From positions 9,925 through 15,744 of the forward strand of contig JAOZKX010000011.1 of the NCBI GenBank assembly GCA_029935135.1: a DNA stretch of 5,820 bases, given 5' to 3'. The stretch comes from Desulfocapsa sp. GTDB taxonomy: Bacteria; Desulfobacterota; Desulfobulbia; Desulfobulbales; Desulfocapsaceae. Positions 1-5,820 of this stretch are shown here, piece by piece (positions within the stretch are counted from its first letter, which is position 1; every line of letters begins with the position of its first letter). A model generated the notes under the pieces. That model worked only from the letters and a program-made list of their open reading frames with translations. It ran no database searches and was not told where the DNA came from. The translations under genes were made by a program, and so were the position numbers.

Positions 1-455
1 AGACCCATTCTGCTGCCATGGCATCTGAGATCATGCCGGGCAAAACAATCCTTGAGGCCATGAATACAGATCTTGTCTGTGATGCCATCAATGTCGCCAT
101 GCGGGAACTCTTCCTCCAGATCGTCTATGGACGCAGTCAATCTGCCTTCTCCGAAGGCGGGCTTCCCATCGGAGCAGGTCTTGAAGATCTTGGCAAGGGA
201 CTGCGTTCTGTCACTGCCAGTACCTATGGAACACGGTTAAAAGGCCCCCGTTACCTGGAAGTAACCGAAGGCTATGTTCTGGAACTTGCTCTGGACGCCA
301 ACTCTGAGATCATCGGTTATAAATTCGTCCATCTGGGACGGATGATGGATGATATCAGAAAAGGTGTCGATGCCAATAAGGCACTGGAGAGTGCCACCGG
401 TACATATGGTCGCTTTGCAGATGCAGTCAAAACAATTGATCCCCGTGAGGAATAA
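1..455 (+). CDS. NifU-N-like Fe-S cluster assembly scaffold protein, 3' partial
   Basis: The gene is cut by the left window edge. The reading frame is open from base 3 and reads THSAAMASEIMPGKTILEA, so the ATG at 18 is an internal methionine: it has no ribosome-binding site before it, and the family sequence continues upstream of it. 150 C-terminal residues are visible, and the missing N-terminus should hold the first metal-ligand cysteines. The visible part resembles the IscU/NifU N-terminal scaffold fold: the stretch after the second ligand cysteine (HSAAMASEIMPGKTILEA, like IscU SAIASSSLVTEWVKGKSL) and a later cysteine in LVCDAIN (codon 78-80) at the place of the third IscU ligand. It then continues into a C-terminal extension of about 100 residues ending in GRFADAVKTIDPREE, which is not part of plain IscU. 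I recognise this as the scaffold-like protein usually encoded beside GGGtGRT proteins in anaerobes. A cytosolic role in Fe-S assembly or transfer is inferred from the fold; the client is unknown. The stop codon overlaps the ribosome-binding site of the next gene. Confidence 0.85.
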   Translation, partial: THSAAMASEIMPGKTILEAMNTDLVCDAINVAMRELFLQIVYGRSQSAFSEGGLPIGAGLEDLGKGLRSVTASTYGTRLKGPRYLEVTEGYVLELALDANSEIIGYKFVHLGRMMDDIRKGVDANKALESATGTYGRFADAVKTIDPREE

Positions 456-459
456 GGAG
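454..459 (+). promoter_or_regulatory. Shine-Dalgarno site of the GGGtGRT gene, overlapping the upstream stop
   Basis: AAGGAG begins within the TAA stop of the scaffold gene and lies 7 bases before the ATG at 467. It fixes the start of the GGGtGRT gene and implies that both genes are translated from one mRNA, possibly with coupling. Confidence 0.8.
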
Positions 460-466
460 AACAGTC

Positions 467-1462
467 ATGTCACTATTTGAAAGTTACGACAGGCGGATCA
501 ACCAGATCACTCCTGTACTGGAAAAACATGGAATTAAAGACCTGGAAGATGCCAGGAAGATCTGCGATGATTATGGGGTCGATGTTGCTAAAATCGTCAA
601 GGAAATCCAACCCATCTGCTTTGACAATGCCTGCTGGGCTTATACCGTTGGCGCTGCCATTGCCATAAAAAAAGGCGAAACCAAAGCGGTTGATATTGCC
701 GTCAGTCTTGGTGAAGGATTGCAGTCATTTTGTATTCCAGGATCTGTTGCAGATCATCGCCAGGTTGGCATAGGTCATGGCAACCTGGCCTCCATGCTCC
801 TGCGCGAAGAGACCAAATGCTTCGCCTTTATCGCCGGTCACGAATCCTTTGCGGCCGCAGAAGGAGCCATTGGTCTGGCCAAATCGGCAAACCATGTACG
901 AAATGAACCCCTGCGTGTTATCCTCAATGGACTTGGCAAGGATGCCTCCCATATCATCTCCCGTATCAACGGCTTTACCAGCGTTGAAACAAAATTTGAT
1001 TACGCCACATCAAAGCTTGAAATCATCAAAGAGAACAAGTTTTCAGAAGGTGAACGCGGAGCAGTACGCTGTTACGGAGCAGATGATGTCCGCGAAGGGG
1101 TTGCCATAAACCATTTGGAAGGTGTGGACGTTTCCATTACCGGAAACTCTACCAACCCAACCCGTTTCCAGCACCCGGTGGCAGGCACATATAAAAAAGA
1201 GTGTAATCTTGAAGGAAAGAAATATTTTTCTGTCGCTTCAGGCGGCGGTACAGGGCGAACCCTGCATCCAGATAACATGGCAGCAGGCCCTGCCTCTTAC
1301 GGCATGACCGACACCATGGGTCGTATGCATTCCGATGCCCAGTTTGCCGGCTCTTCTTCGGTACCTGCCCATGTGGAAATGATGGGACTTATTGGGATGG
1401 GAAATAACCCAATGGTTGGTGCCTCGGTAGCCGTGGCTGTAGCATTACAGGAAGCAAGCTGA
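467..1462 (+). CDS. GGGtGRT family protein
   Basis: This is a complete 331-residue protein. It carries the family's name-giving motif, GGGTGRT, at residues 259-265 (bases 1241-1261), followed by a conserved-looking Gly/Met/His-rich C-terminus (LHPDNMAAGPASYGMTD from 266, then DTMGRMHSD, then a Gly/Ala/Val-rich end). Other glycine-rich or potentially reactive stretches are QPICFDNACWAYT (48-60), DHRQVGIGHGNLAS (96-109) and FIAGHESFAAAEGA (121-134). Seven cysteines are present (33, 51, 56, 89, 118, 202, 246), and no CxxC pair is seen. There is no signal peptide or membrane segment, so it should be cytosolic. It starts 11 bases after a NifU-like scaffold gene, an arrangement I know from other anaerobes, so a role linked to Fe-S cluster or cofactor assembly is plausible. 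No reaction has been assigned to the family to my knowledge, and I do not assign one. The family call is firm; the function is open. Confidence 0.92.
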   Translation: MSLFESYDRRINQITPVLEKHGIKDLEDARKICDDYGVDVAKIVKEIQPICFDNACWAYTVGAAIAIKKGETKAVDIAVSLGEGLQSFCIPGSVADHRQVGIGHGNLASMLLREETKCFAFIAGHESFAAAEGAIGLAKSANHVRNEPLRVILNGLGKDASHIISRINGFTSVETKFDYATSKLEIIKENKFSEGERGAVRCYGADDVREGVAINHLEGVDVSITGNSTNPTRFQHPVAGTYKKECNLEGKKYFSVASGGGTGRTLHPDNMAAGPASYGMTDTMGRMHSDAQFAGSSSVPAHVEMMGLIGMGNNPMVGASVAVAVALQEAS

Positions 1463-1490
1463 AAGATATCTAGACTAGTGTACTGATACA

Positions 1491-1526
1491 TTTGGGAGGT
1501 GCAACAGCAACATTGCACCTCCCAAA
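1491..1526. terminator. Perfect 14-bp hairpin between convergent genes, possible bidirectional terminator
   Basis: TTTGGGAGGTGCAA (1491-1504) and TTGCACCTCCCAAA (1513-1526) are exact reverse complements separated by an 8-base loop, CAGCAACA. The hairpin begins 28 bases after the stop of the GGGtGRT gene and lies 37 bases beyond the stop of the exported repeat-protein gene on the other strand, so it is placed to end transcription from both sides. It lacks the run of U expected after an intrinsic terminator on either strand (AAAACC follows on +, ATGTATC on -). It could instead act as a 3'-end stabilising stem, a factor-dependent stop, or a dispersed intergenic palindrome. The structure is certain; the function is inferred. 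Confidence 0.6.
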
Positions 1527-1563
1527 ACCTGTAAGCAAGTTACCAGGGGGGGGTACCTCAAGA

Positions 1564-1941
1564 TCAATCCCCTTCCGGTTCCGCTGCCTCAGGCGCAGTG
1601 GCTTCATGAATTTTCTCTTTTCCTTTTTCCCAGGCACTTTTACTTTTTTCTTTGGTAGCATCCCAGGCCTCGGCAGAGCCCTCCTTTGTCTTATCCCACG
1701 CCTTTGCAGACCCTTCCTTTGTCGCATCCCAGGCTTCCGCAGAACCCTCTTTGCCAGATTTCCAGGCTTTTTGCGAAGAATCGGCAGTGGCATCGCCAAC
1801 AGAATGAGCCGCTTCCTTAATATCCTCACCCGCCTTACTCCACTTTCCGGTTTCTTCCTCAACAACCTCTTCTGCCTGAACAGGCAGAACAAGAGCAAAC
1901 AGGACCATTATCCCAGCCAGCATATATCTTATATTTTTCAT
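1564..1941 (-). CDS. Small exported protein of 11-residue (hendecad) repeats
   Basis: This 125-residue protein begins with a signal peptide: MKNIR, a hydrophobic core (residues 6-19) and a type I cleavage site after VQA (residue 23). There is no lipobox cysteine, so it should be a free periplasmic or secreted protein. The mature chain opens with an acidic stretch (EEVVEEE, 24-30) and is then built of 11-residue units rich in Lys, Glu, Ala, Gly and Ser. Five units have Trp at residues 60, 71, 82, 93 and 104, exactly 11 apart. The best copies are EGSAEAWDATK (65-75 and 87-97) and EGSAKAWDKTK (76-86). The tail is EATAPEAAEPEGD. Such spacing favours an amphipathic helix, as in LEA group 3 or synuclein-type repeats, with stress protection or membrane-surface binding as possible roles. 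No family is assigned. It starts 3 bases after the amidotransferase stop, and its Shine-Dalgarno lies inside the end of that gene, so it is translated from the operon mRNA. Signal peptide, start site and periodic protein sequence together make it a real gene. Confidence 0.82.
   Translation of the reverse strand: MKNIRYMLAGIMVLFALVLPVQAEEVVEEETGKWSKAGEDIKEAAHSVGDATADSSQKAWKSGKEGSAEAWDATKEGSAKAWDKTKEGSAEAWDATKEKSKSAWEKGKEKIHEATAPEAAEPEGD
1585..1848 (-). repeat. Degenerate 33-bp tandem repeat coding 11-residue units
   Basis: Eight units of 33 bases in register can be traced (residues 32-119). The five central ones (1618-1782, residues 54-108) are clear and the outer ones are degenerate, e.g. 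KAGEDIK at 36-42 and SVGDATA at 47-53. The two copies with identical protein sequence (1651-1683 and 1717-1749) differ at six or more bases that are all silent. The array is therefore old and appears kept at the protein level rather than being a fresh DNA duplication. Confidence 0.8.
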
Positions 1942-1944
1942 TGT

Positions 1945-2646
1945 CTATTCTCCTTTACTTGTAAAAAAACCATCCAACAGTTGATGCATTATTACATTGT
2001 TAGCGCTAAAAATATCAGTTTCCTTGAGGATCTCCTCTTCCTTTTGGATCCAGGGAGAGGAGACGAGCTCATTGCGACAATGTTCTATTAGTGCGGCAGC
2101 ACTCTCCGGAGTTGTCTCCAGATGAAACTGCAGTCCCAGCACAAAATTTTCATACAAAAACGCCTGATTGCTGCAGGCATCACTGGCATAAAACGAGACG
2201 CCACCCTTGGGAATGGAGAAGGTATCACCATGCCAGTGAAAAACACTGCATGCCTGGGGAAAAACAGAAGATAACGGTTCTGGGATCTCTGCAGTCCGGG
2301 CAACCGGAAACCATCCGATCTCCTTTTCCGGATTTGCATATACCTCTGCACCAAGGACATCGGCCAGCAATTGGGCTCCAAGACAGATACCAAGAACAGG
2401 AACTTTTTTCTTCACAACTGCATGCAGAAATTCTTTTTCCTGCCTGAGCCAAGGATACGCCTTATAATCATCAACAGACATGGGTCCGCCCATGACAATG
2501 AGCCCTGTAAAGGTGTCCGGTGAGGGAAGAATATCTCCCGCCCAGAGTCGAGTGCAGGAAAGATGATGCCCCTGCTTAAGGAGCCACTGCTCCATGGAGC
2601 CCAGGCCTTCAAACACCACATGCTGCAACCAGTGAATACGGGCCAT
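1945..2646 (-). CDS. Class I (triad) glutamine amidotransferase-like protein
   Basis: This 233-residue stand-alone class I amidotransferase domain resembles the GuaA/GMP-synthase-like GATase1 group. The oxyanion region is GLIVMGGPMSV (48-58), the nucleophile elbow is GICLGAQ with Cys88, and the catalytic His175 and Glu177 lie in QFHLE. HWHGD (137-141) is the further conserved element of this group. All triad residues are present, so it should be able to hydrolyse glutamine or a related gamma-glutamyl amide in the cytosol. No synthetase domain is attached and no obvious acceptor partner is encoded nearby. The N-terminus ([18 protein letters not shown]) fits the family start. The ATG overlaps the stop of the ATPase gene by one base (TAATG) with no strong Shine-Dalgarno, which points to translational coupling. 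Its place behind an amino-acid transporter suggests action on an imported amino-acid derivative, but the substrate is unknown. Confidence 0.88.
   Translation of the reverse strand: MARIHWLQHVVFEGLGSMEQWLLKQGHHLSCTRLWAGDILPSPDTFTGLIVMGGPMSVDDYKAYPWLRQEKEFLHAVVKKKVPVLGICLGAQLLADVLGAEVYANPEKEIGWFPVARTAEIPEPLSSVFPQACSVFHWHGDTFSIPKGGVSFYASDACSNQAFLYENFVLGLQFHLETTPESAAALIEHCRNELVSSPWIQKEEEILKETDIFSANNVIMHQLLDGFFTSKGE
1949..1955 (-). promoter_or_regulatory. Shine-Dalgarno site of the exported repeat-protein gene
   Basis: Read on the - strand, AAGGAGA lies 7 bases before the ATG at 1941 and inside the last codons of the amidotransferase gene (GGA GAA TAG). It supports the chosen start of the small gene and its translation from the same mRNA. 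Confidence 0.75.
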
Positions 2647-3404
2647 TACAAAATCTGGCTGAGAAATAGTTTGGTTCGATCCGATTGAGGATTATCAAAA
2701 AACTCATTGGGCTCGTTCTCTTCAATAATCTCACCGGCATCCATAAAGAGGACACGATTGGCCACTGTCTTGGCAAAACCCATCTCATGGGTTACACAGA
2801 GCATGGTCATTCCTTCACGGGCCAGGTCAACCATAACATCAAGAACTTCCTTAATCATTTCCGGATCAAGGGCAGATGTCGGTTCATCAAAAAGTATAAT
2901 GGATGGGTTCATACAGAGGCTTCTGGCAATGGCCACACGCTGCTGTTGACCACCTGAAAGCTGCCCGGGGAACTTACTTGCCTGGTCAGCGATCTGAACC
3001 CGAGTAAGAAATTTCATGGCAATGGCCTCAGCCTCTTTACGCGGCTTCTTCTGTACCCAGATGGGTGCCAGGCAGCAATTTTCCAGTACTGTCAGATGGG
3101 GAAAGAGATTAAACTGCTGAAAAACCATACCAATATCACGGCGCACCCGATCAATGCGTTTCAAATCATCATCAAGGGTGATTCCGGAGACAACGATGTC
3201 ACCTTTTTGATGTTCTTCCAAACGGTTCATGCAGCGAATCAGAGTAGATTTCCCACATCCTGACGGCCCACAGATAATAATCCGTTCACCCTTATATACT
3301 TTGAGATTGATGTCCTTAAGCACATGAAAATCACCATACCACTTATTGACTCCACGCAACTCAACCATCACCTCATCCGAAATCTGCGCCTGTGCTGTCG
3401 TCAT
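2646..3404 (-). CDS. aapP: Polar amino-acid ABC transporter ATP-binding protein, AapP-like
   Basis: This is a complete 252-residue ATPase of the GlnQ/HisP/AapP group that powers uptake of polar amino acids at the inner membrane. All motifs are visible: Walker [10 protein letters not shown] (46-54), Q-loop in [10 protein letters not shown] (Gln96), ABC signature LSGGQ (149-153), Walker B IILFDE (169-174, catalytic Glu174), D-loop SALD (177-180) and switch His206 in [18 protein letters not shown] near the N-terminus is typical of this group. The start at 3404 has only a weak TGGAT site 5 bases upstream. Met13 is an alternative, which would remove a short non-conserved N-terminal tail, but it has no better spaced site. 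The gene follows the AapM-like permease gene after 81 bases and overlaps the amidotransferase gene by one base. AapP-like is assigned because the two permeases are AapQ/AapM-like; the exact substrate range is not readable. Confidence 0.93.
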   Translation of the reverse strand: MTTAQAQISDEVMVELRGVNKWYGDFHVLKDINLKVYKGERIIICGPSGCGKSTLIRCMNRLEEHQKGDIVVSGITLDDDLKRIDRVRRDIGMVFQQFNLFPHLTVLENCCLAPIWVQKKPRKEAEAIAMKFLTRVQIADQASKFPGQLSGGQQQRVAIARSLCMNPSIILFDEPTSALDPEMIKEVLDVMVDLAREGMTMLCVTHEMGFAKTVANRVLFMDAGEIIEENEPNEFFDNPQSDRTKLFLSQIL

Positions 3405-3485
3405 AATAAATCCATTTTAATACATATATTCAAATTCAATTCACAGCAGGCAAGTACCGCCCACCGTCGACCCAATACCTGAAAC
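3405..3485. other. 81-bp gap inside the transporter operon
   Basis: This is the only gap of any size in the - strand operon. Its 5' half (as transcribed) is GC-rich, and the half nearest the ATPase gene is AT-rich. It contains no convincing hairpin with a U-run and no clear -35/-10 pair. It could hold a weak internal promoter or an mRNA processing site that sets ATPase levels apart from the permeases, but nothing definite is seen. Confidence 0.4.
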
Positions 3486-4589
3486 CTACCTAGCATGTCC
3501 TGTATGCAGTTTCTTCTCTAAATGCTGCGAGTACCTGGACATGGAAAAACAGGAAACCCAGTAAACACTCGCCACAAAGACATAGCCTTCCACAGAAAAA
3601 CCCAGCCATTTAGGATCAGCAAAGGCAGCCTGAACCACTGCGAGCAGGTCAAAGAGTCCAATAATGAGGACAAGGGTTGTATCTTTGAAAAGAGCAATAA
3701 AGGTATTCACAATCCCGGGAATAACCAGTTTCAAGGCCTGGGGAAGAATGATAAAAAACATGGTTTTCCAGTAAGAGAGGCCAAGAGCTTCCGCCGCCTC
3801 ATACTGTCCCCTGGGAATAGCCTGCAAACCACCACGGACGACCTCAGCCATGTAGGCAGACTGAAAGAAAACGATCCCGATCAGAGCACGCAGCAATTTA
3901 TCTATCTGCAAATCCTCCGGCATAAAGATAGGGAGCATGACCGAGGACATAAAGAGCACAGTAATCAACGGCACTCCGCGCCAGAATTCGATAAAAATAA
4001 CCGACAGGGACTTGGCAATGGGCATGGAGGAACGCCTGCCAAGAGCCAGTATTATGCCAATTGGTAACGCACAAAACATACCAATAGTTGCCAGAATAAG
4101 GGTCAGCATCAGACCGCCCCACCTGTGAGTCTCCACTGCAGGGAGGCCGAACGAACCGCCATAAAAAAGAAAATAGGCAATAACCGGGTAACAGAACACC
4201 GTAAACCCACTCACTAACCCTTTCTTGGGCGTTCGTTCAAGCAGCAGCCAGGCAACGAGCACACCAACCAGACTGAAAGCAGTTACCACCCGCCAATATT
4301 CAGAAGACGGATAAAACCCAAACATAAACTGCTTAATCCGAACCCCTACAAATACCCAGCAGGCACCATCACTGGTACAGGCGTCCTTTGTTGTTCCCAC
4401 CCAGTCTGCCTGAAAGATGGCCCAGTTTATAGCGGGTGGAATAAATCGGCAAAGGATATATAAACCGACACAGGTCATGATTGAATTGGGAATGGAGGAA
4501 AAAAGATTTTTCCTCAGCCAGCCGACGATTCCCACAGAACTGGCAGGAGGAGGCAGTGCCGGGCTTGGACTTGTCACATGTACCGTCAT
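3486..4589 (-). CDS. aapM: Polar amino-acid ABC transporter permease, AapM-like
   Basis: This 367-residue inner-membrane permease is of the HisMQ/Aap type. A Pro/Ser-rich cytoplasmic N-terminus (1-20) is followed by a membrane segment (about 33-57), a loop with DGACWVFVGVRIKQFMFGFYP (74-94) that is characteristic of AapM, further membrane segments (about 102-117, 128-146, 160-183) and the transport core. The core has IEFWRGVPLITVLF (200-213) and the EAA loop, YEAAEALGLSYWKTMFFIILP (263-283), which docks on the ATPase. The C-terminus SRYSQHLEKKLHTGHAR also matches AapM. It pairs with the AapQ-like permease to form the heterodimeric channel. The start at 4589 has AGGTGA (4594-4599) just upstream. 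The other ATG, at 4594, is out of frame and stops at once. The gap to the AapQ stop is 4 bases. Confidence 0.92.
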   Translation of the reverse strand: MTVHVTSPSPALPPPASSVGIVGWLRKNLFSSIPNSIMTCVGLYILCRFIPPAINWAIFQADWVGTTKDACTSDGACWVFVGVRIKQFMFGFYPSSEYWRVVTAFSLVGVLVAWLLLERTPKKGLVSGFTVFCYPVIAYFLFYGGSFGLPAVETHRWGGLMLTLILATIGMFCALPIGIILALGRRSSMPIAKSLSVIFIEFWRGVPLITVLFMSSVMLPIFMPEDLQIDKLLRALIGIVFFQSAYMAEVVRGGLQAIPRGQYEAAEALGLSYWKTMFFIILPQALKLVIPGIVNTFIALFKDTTLVLIIGLFDLLAVVQAAFADPKWLGFSVEGYVFVASVYWVSCFSMSRYSQHLEKKLHTGHAR

Positions 4590-4593
4590 TTCA

Positions 4594-4599
4594 TCACCT
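4594..4599 (-). promoter_or_regulatory. Shine-Dalgarno site of the AapM-like gene, overlapping the AapQ stop
   Basis: AGGTGA on the - strand includes the TGA stop of the AapQ-like gene. Counting AGGTG as the core, it sits 5 bases before the ATG at 4589, which supports that start and coupled translation of the two permeases. Confidence 0.65.
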
Positions 4600-5769
4600 C
4601 TCCACCAGCATGGATTTTTTGTTATACCAGTTCATAAATCCGGAAATCGTTAAACTGATAAAGAGATAGACGCCCATGGTCATGGCTATAATCTCAATGG
4701 CCTGACCGGTCTGGTTAAGTGTTGTCCCTGCAAACACGGCAACCAAATCAGGATAGCCTATGGCTGTGGCGAGGGATGAATTTTTAACAAGATTCAGATA
4801 TTGACTGGTCAACTGCGGAATAATCACCCGCAGCGCCTGGGGGACAACAACCAGTTTCAAGACTTTACTTCTATGCAGCCCAAGTGCTGACGCCGCTTCC
4901 GTCTGCCCACTGTTTACTGCCAGAATTCCTGAACGCACAGCCTCTGCAATAAATGCCCCTGTATAAATAGAAATGGCCGTGACCAGTGCAGTGAGCTCCG
5001 GAACAATCGTCATCCCACCGCGAAAGTTAAACCCTTTTAGTTGCGGAATTTCCCAGCTTAAAGGAGCACCAACAGCATAGAAAACAAGTACAGGTAAAAC
5101 GACAATAAGCCCGAAACCCACCCTCAGGGTCTTGAACTGTTTTCCTGTTGCCTCCTGTCGTTTTTTTGCCCACCGTTTAATCAATATTGTGGCGACAATT
5201 GCGAGACAGAAGGTCCAGGTGACAAAGCCAAAGCCGTCACCAAAAAGTGGTTCCGGCAGGTAGAGTCCCCTGATATTTAAAAAAACAACATCACCTGTAG
5301 ACCAGCTCTGTCTGGGAGATGGCAAGGTCCGCAGAACGGCAAAATACCAGAAGAAAATCTGCAGCAAGAGAGGAATATTGCGAAATATCTCAATGTACAC
5401 TGTTGCAAGCTTTGCCACCAGCCAGTTATTGGACAAACGGGCAATACCCATGCTAAAGCCGATGATTGTAGCAACAATAACACCAAGCACCGAAACGAGG
5501 AGGGTGTTTAAAAGACCCACAACAAAGGTACGCCCGAAGGTGTCGGATTCTGTATAGGGAATCAAGGTTTGGAGTATACCAAAGCCCGATTTCTGTGACA
5601 GAAACCCAAAACCTGTGGAGATCCCTCTTTTTTCCAGGTTGGCCATGGTGTTGGAGCCGATAAACCAAAAAAATCCGACAACCATGGCAACTAAGAGAAT
5701 CTGAAAAAACAGAGATCGATACTGTGCGTTATTCCACCAGTGCTGTTTTTTTGATAAATTGGAGGACAT
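4594..5769 (-). CDS. aapQ: Polar amino-acid ABC transporter permease, AapQ-like
   Basis: This 391-residue inner-membrane permease is the partner of the AapM-like protein. The short N-terminus WWNNAQYRSLFFQ (11-23) runs into the first membrane segment (about 20-38). A periplasmic loop follows (about 40-78, ANLEKRGISTGFGFL), then membrane segments at about 82-110, 133-146, 181-197, 216-233 and 257-275, and the last pair near 330-377. The family core is IEIFRNIPLLLQIFFWYF (126-143) and the EAA loop is TEAASALGLHRSKVLKLVVVP (290-310). SLATAIGYPDLVAVFAGTTL (332-351) is typical of AapQ. The long insert between core segments (about 150-250) is usual for Aap permeases. The start at 5769 fits the family N-terminus, but no good Shine-Dalgarno precedes it, and the frame stays open without ATG, GTG or TTG to the window edge. 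The binding-protein gene expected upstream lies outside the window. Confidence 0.92.
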   Translation of the reverse strand: MSSNLSKKQHWWNNAQYRSLFFQILLVAMVVGFFWFIGSNTMANLEKRGISTGFGFLSQKSGFGILQTLIPYTESDTFGRTFVVGLLNTLLVSVLGVIVATIIGFSMGIARLSNNWLVAKLATVYIEIFRNIPLLLQIFFWYFAVLRTLPSPRQSWSTGDVVFLNIRGLYLPEPLFGDGFGFVTWTFCLAIVATILIKRWAKKRQEATGKQFKTLRVGFGLIVVLPVLVFYAVGAPLSWEIPQLKGFNFRGGMTIVPELTALVTAISIYTGAFIAEAVRSGILAVNSGQTEAASALGLHRSKVLKLVVVPQALRVIIPQLTSQYLNLVKNSSLATAIGYPDLVAVFAGTTLNQTGQAIEIIAMTMGVYLFISLTISGFMNWYNKKSMLVER

Positions 5770-5820
5770 AAGAATATGAAATGAGGTGAAAGAAATAAAA
5801 AAAGGGACGCTTTCTTTTCT

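Noticed and set aside
18..20. ATG at 18 as the true start of the first gene
   Set aside because: The frame is open upstream to the window edge, the upstream codons (THSAA) continue the scaffold-family sequence, and no ribosome-binding site precedes it.
1546..1553. Run of eight G as a phase-variable tract
   Set aside because: It lies in the gap beyond both stop codons, not in a coding or promoter region, so slippage there would have no evident effect on expression.
1492..2091. 199-codon open frame on the + strand opposite the repeat-protein gene
   Set aside because: It lies antisense to a gene with signal peptide, Shine-Dalgarno and periodic protein sequence; its Arg/Phe/Leu-rich product is the expected shadow of the 33-bp repeats, and it begins inside the hairpin.
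3430..3470. Possible sigma-54 promoter (TGG...TTGC) on the - strand before the ATPase gene
   Set aside because: The GG and GC elements are separated by 9 bases instead of the required 10, and the remaining consensus bases are poor.
3522..4067. 181-codon open frame on the + strand
   Set aside because: It is antisense to the well-recognised AapM-like permease and has a low-complexity polar product with no recognisable domain.
5789..5817. Inverted repeat AAAGAAA / TTTCTTT upstream of the AapQ-like gene
   Set aside because: It has only seven A-T dominated pairs with a 15-base loop, expected by chance in this A-rich stretch and too weak for a terminator.

Overview
The window holds two convergent gene blocks separated by about 100 bases that contain a perfect hairpin. 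It looks like ordinary bacterial chromosome: dense, with short gaps, Shine-Dalgarno sites and moderate GC. The protein types suggest an anaerobic Gram-negative bacterium, perhaps a sulfate- or sulfur-metabolising Desulfobacterota (Desulfobulbales-like). The reasons are a NifU-like/GGGtGRT pair, which I associate with anaerobes such as Clostridia and deltaproteobacteria, beside a proteobacterial Aap-type amino-acid transporter and a protein with a Gram-negative style export signal. The taxonomic call is inference from family knowledge, not from a search.

Left block, + strand (1-1462). The 3' part of a NifU-N-like Fe-S scaffold gene runs in from the left edge. A complete gene of the GGGtGRT family follows, and its ribosome-binding site overlaps the stop codon of the scaffold gene. 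The two almost certainly form one transcription unit. The biochemical role of the GGGtGRT protein is, as far as I know, not established, and this is the least understood conserved module here.

Middle (1463-1563). A perfect 14-bp inverted repeat lies between the two convergent blocks. It has no U-tract on either side.

Right block, - strand (5769 down to 1564). The order of transcription is an AapQ-like permease, an AapM-like permease, an 81-bp gap, an AapP-like ATPase, a class I glutamine amidotransferase-like protein, and a small exported protein made of 11-residue repeats. Genes are separated by 4 bp, 81 bp, a 1-base TAATG overlap and 3 bp, so this is probably one operon for uptake of polar amino acids. 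The periplasmic binding protein (AapJ) that normally comes first is not in the window and would lie beyond the right edge. The amidotransferase-like protein may act on an imported glutamine- or gamma-glutamyl-type compound, which is inference from position only. The last gene encodes a secreted, highly charged protein with tryptophan at every eleventh residue; it has some resemblance to LEA and synuclein-type 11-mer helices.

No mobile element, CRISPR array, tRNA or rRNA was seen. I do not see a clear undescribed multi-gene defence or metabolic system. The best leads are the function of the scaffold/GGGtGRT pair, the periodic exported protein, and the coupling of an amidotransferase to an amino-acid transporter.
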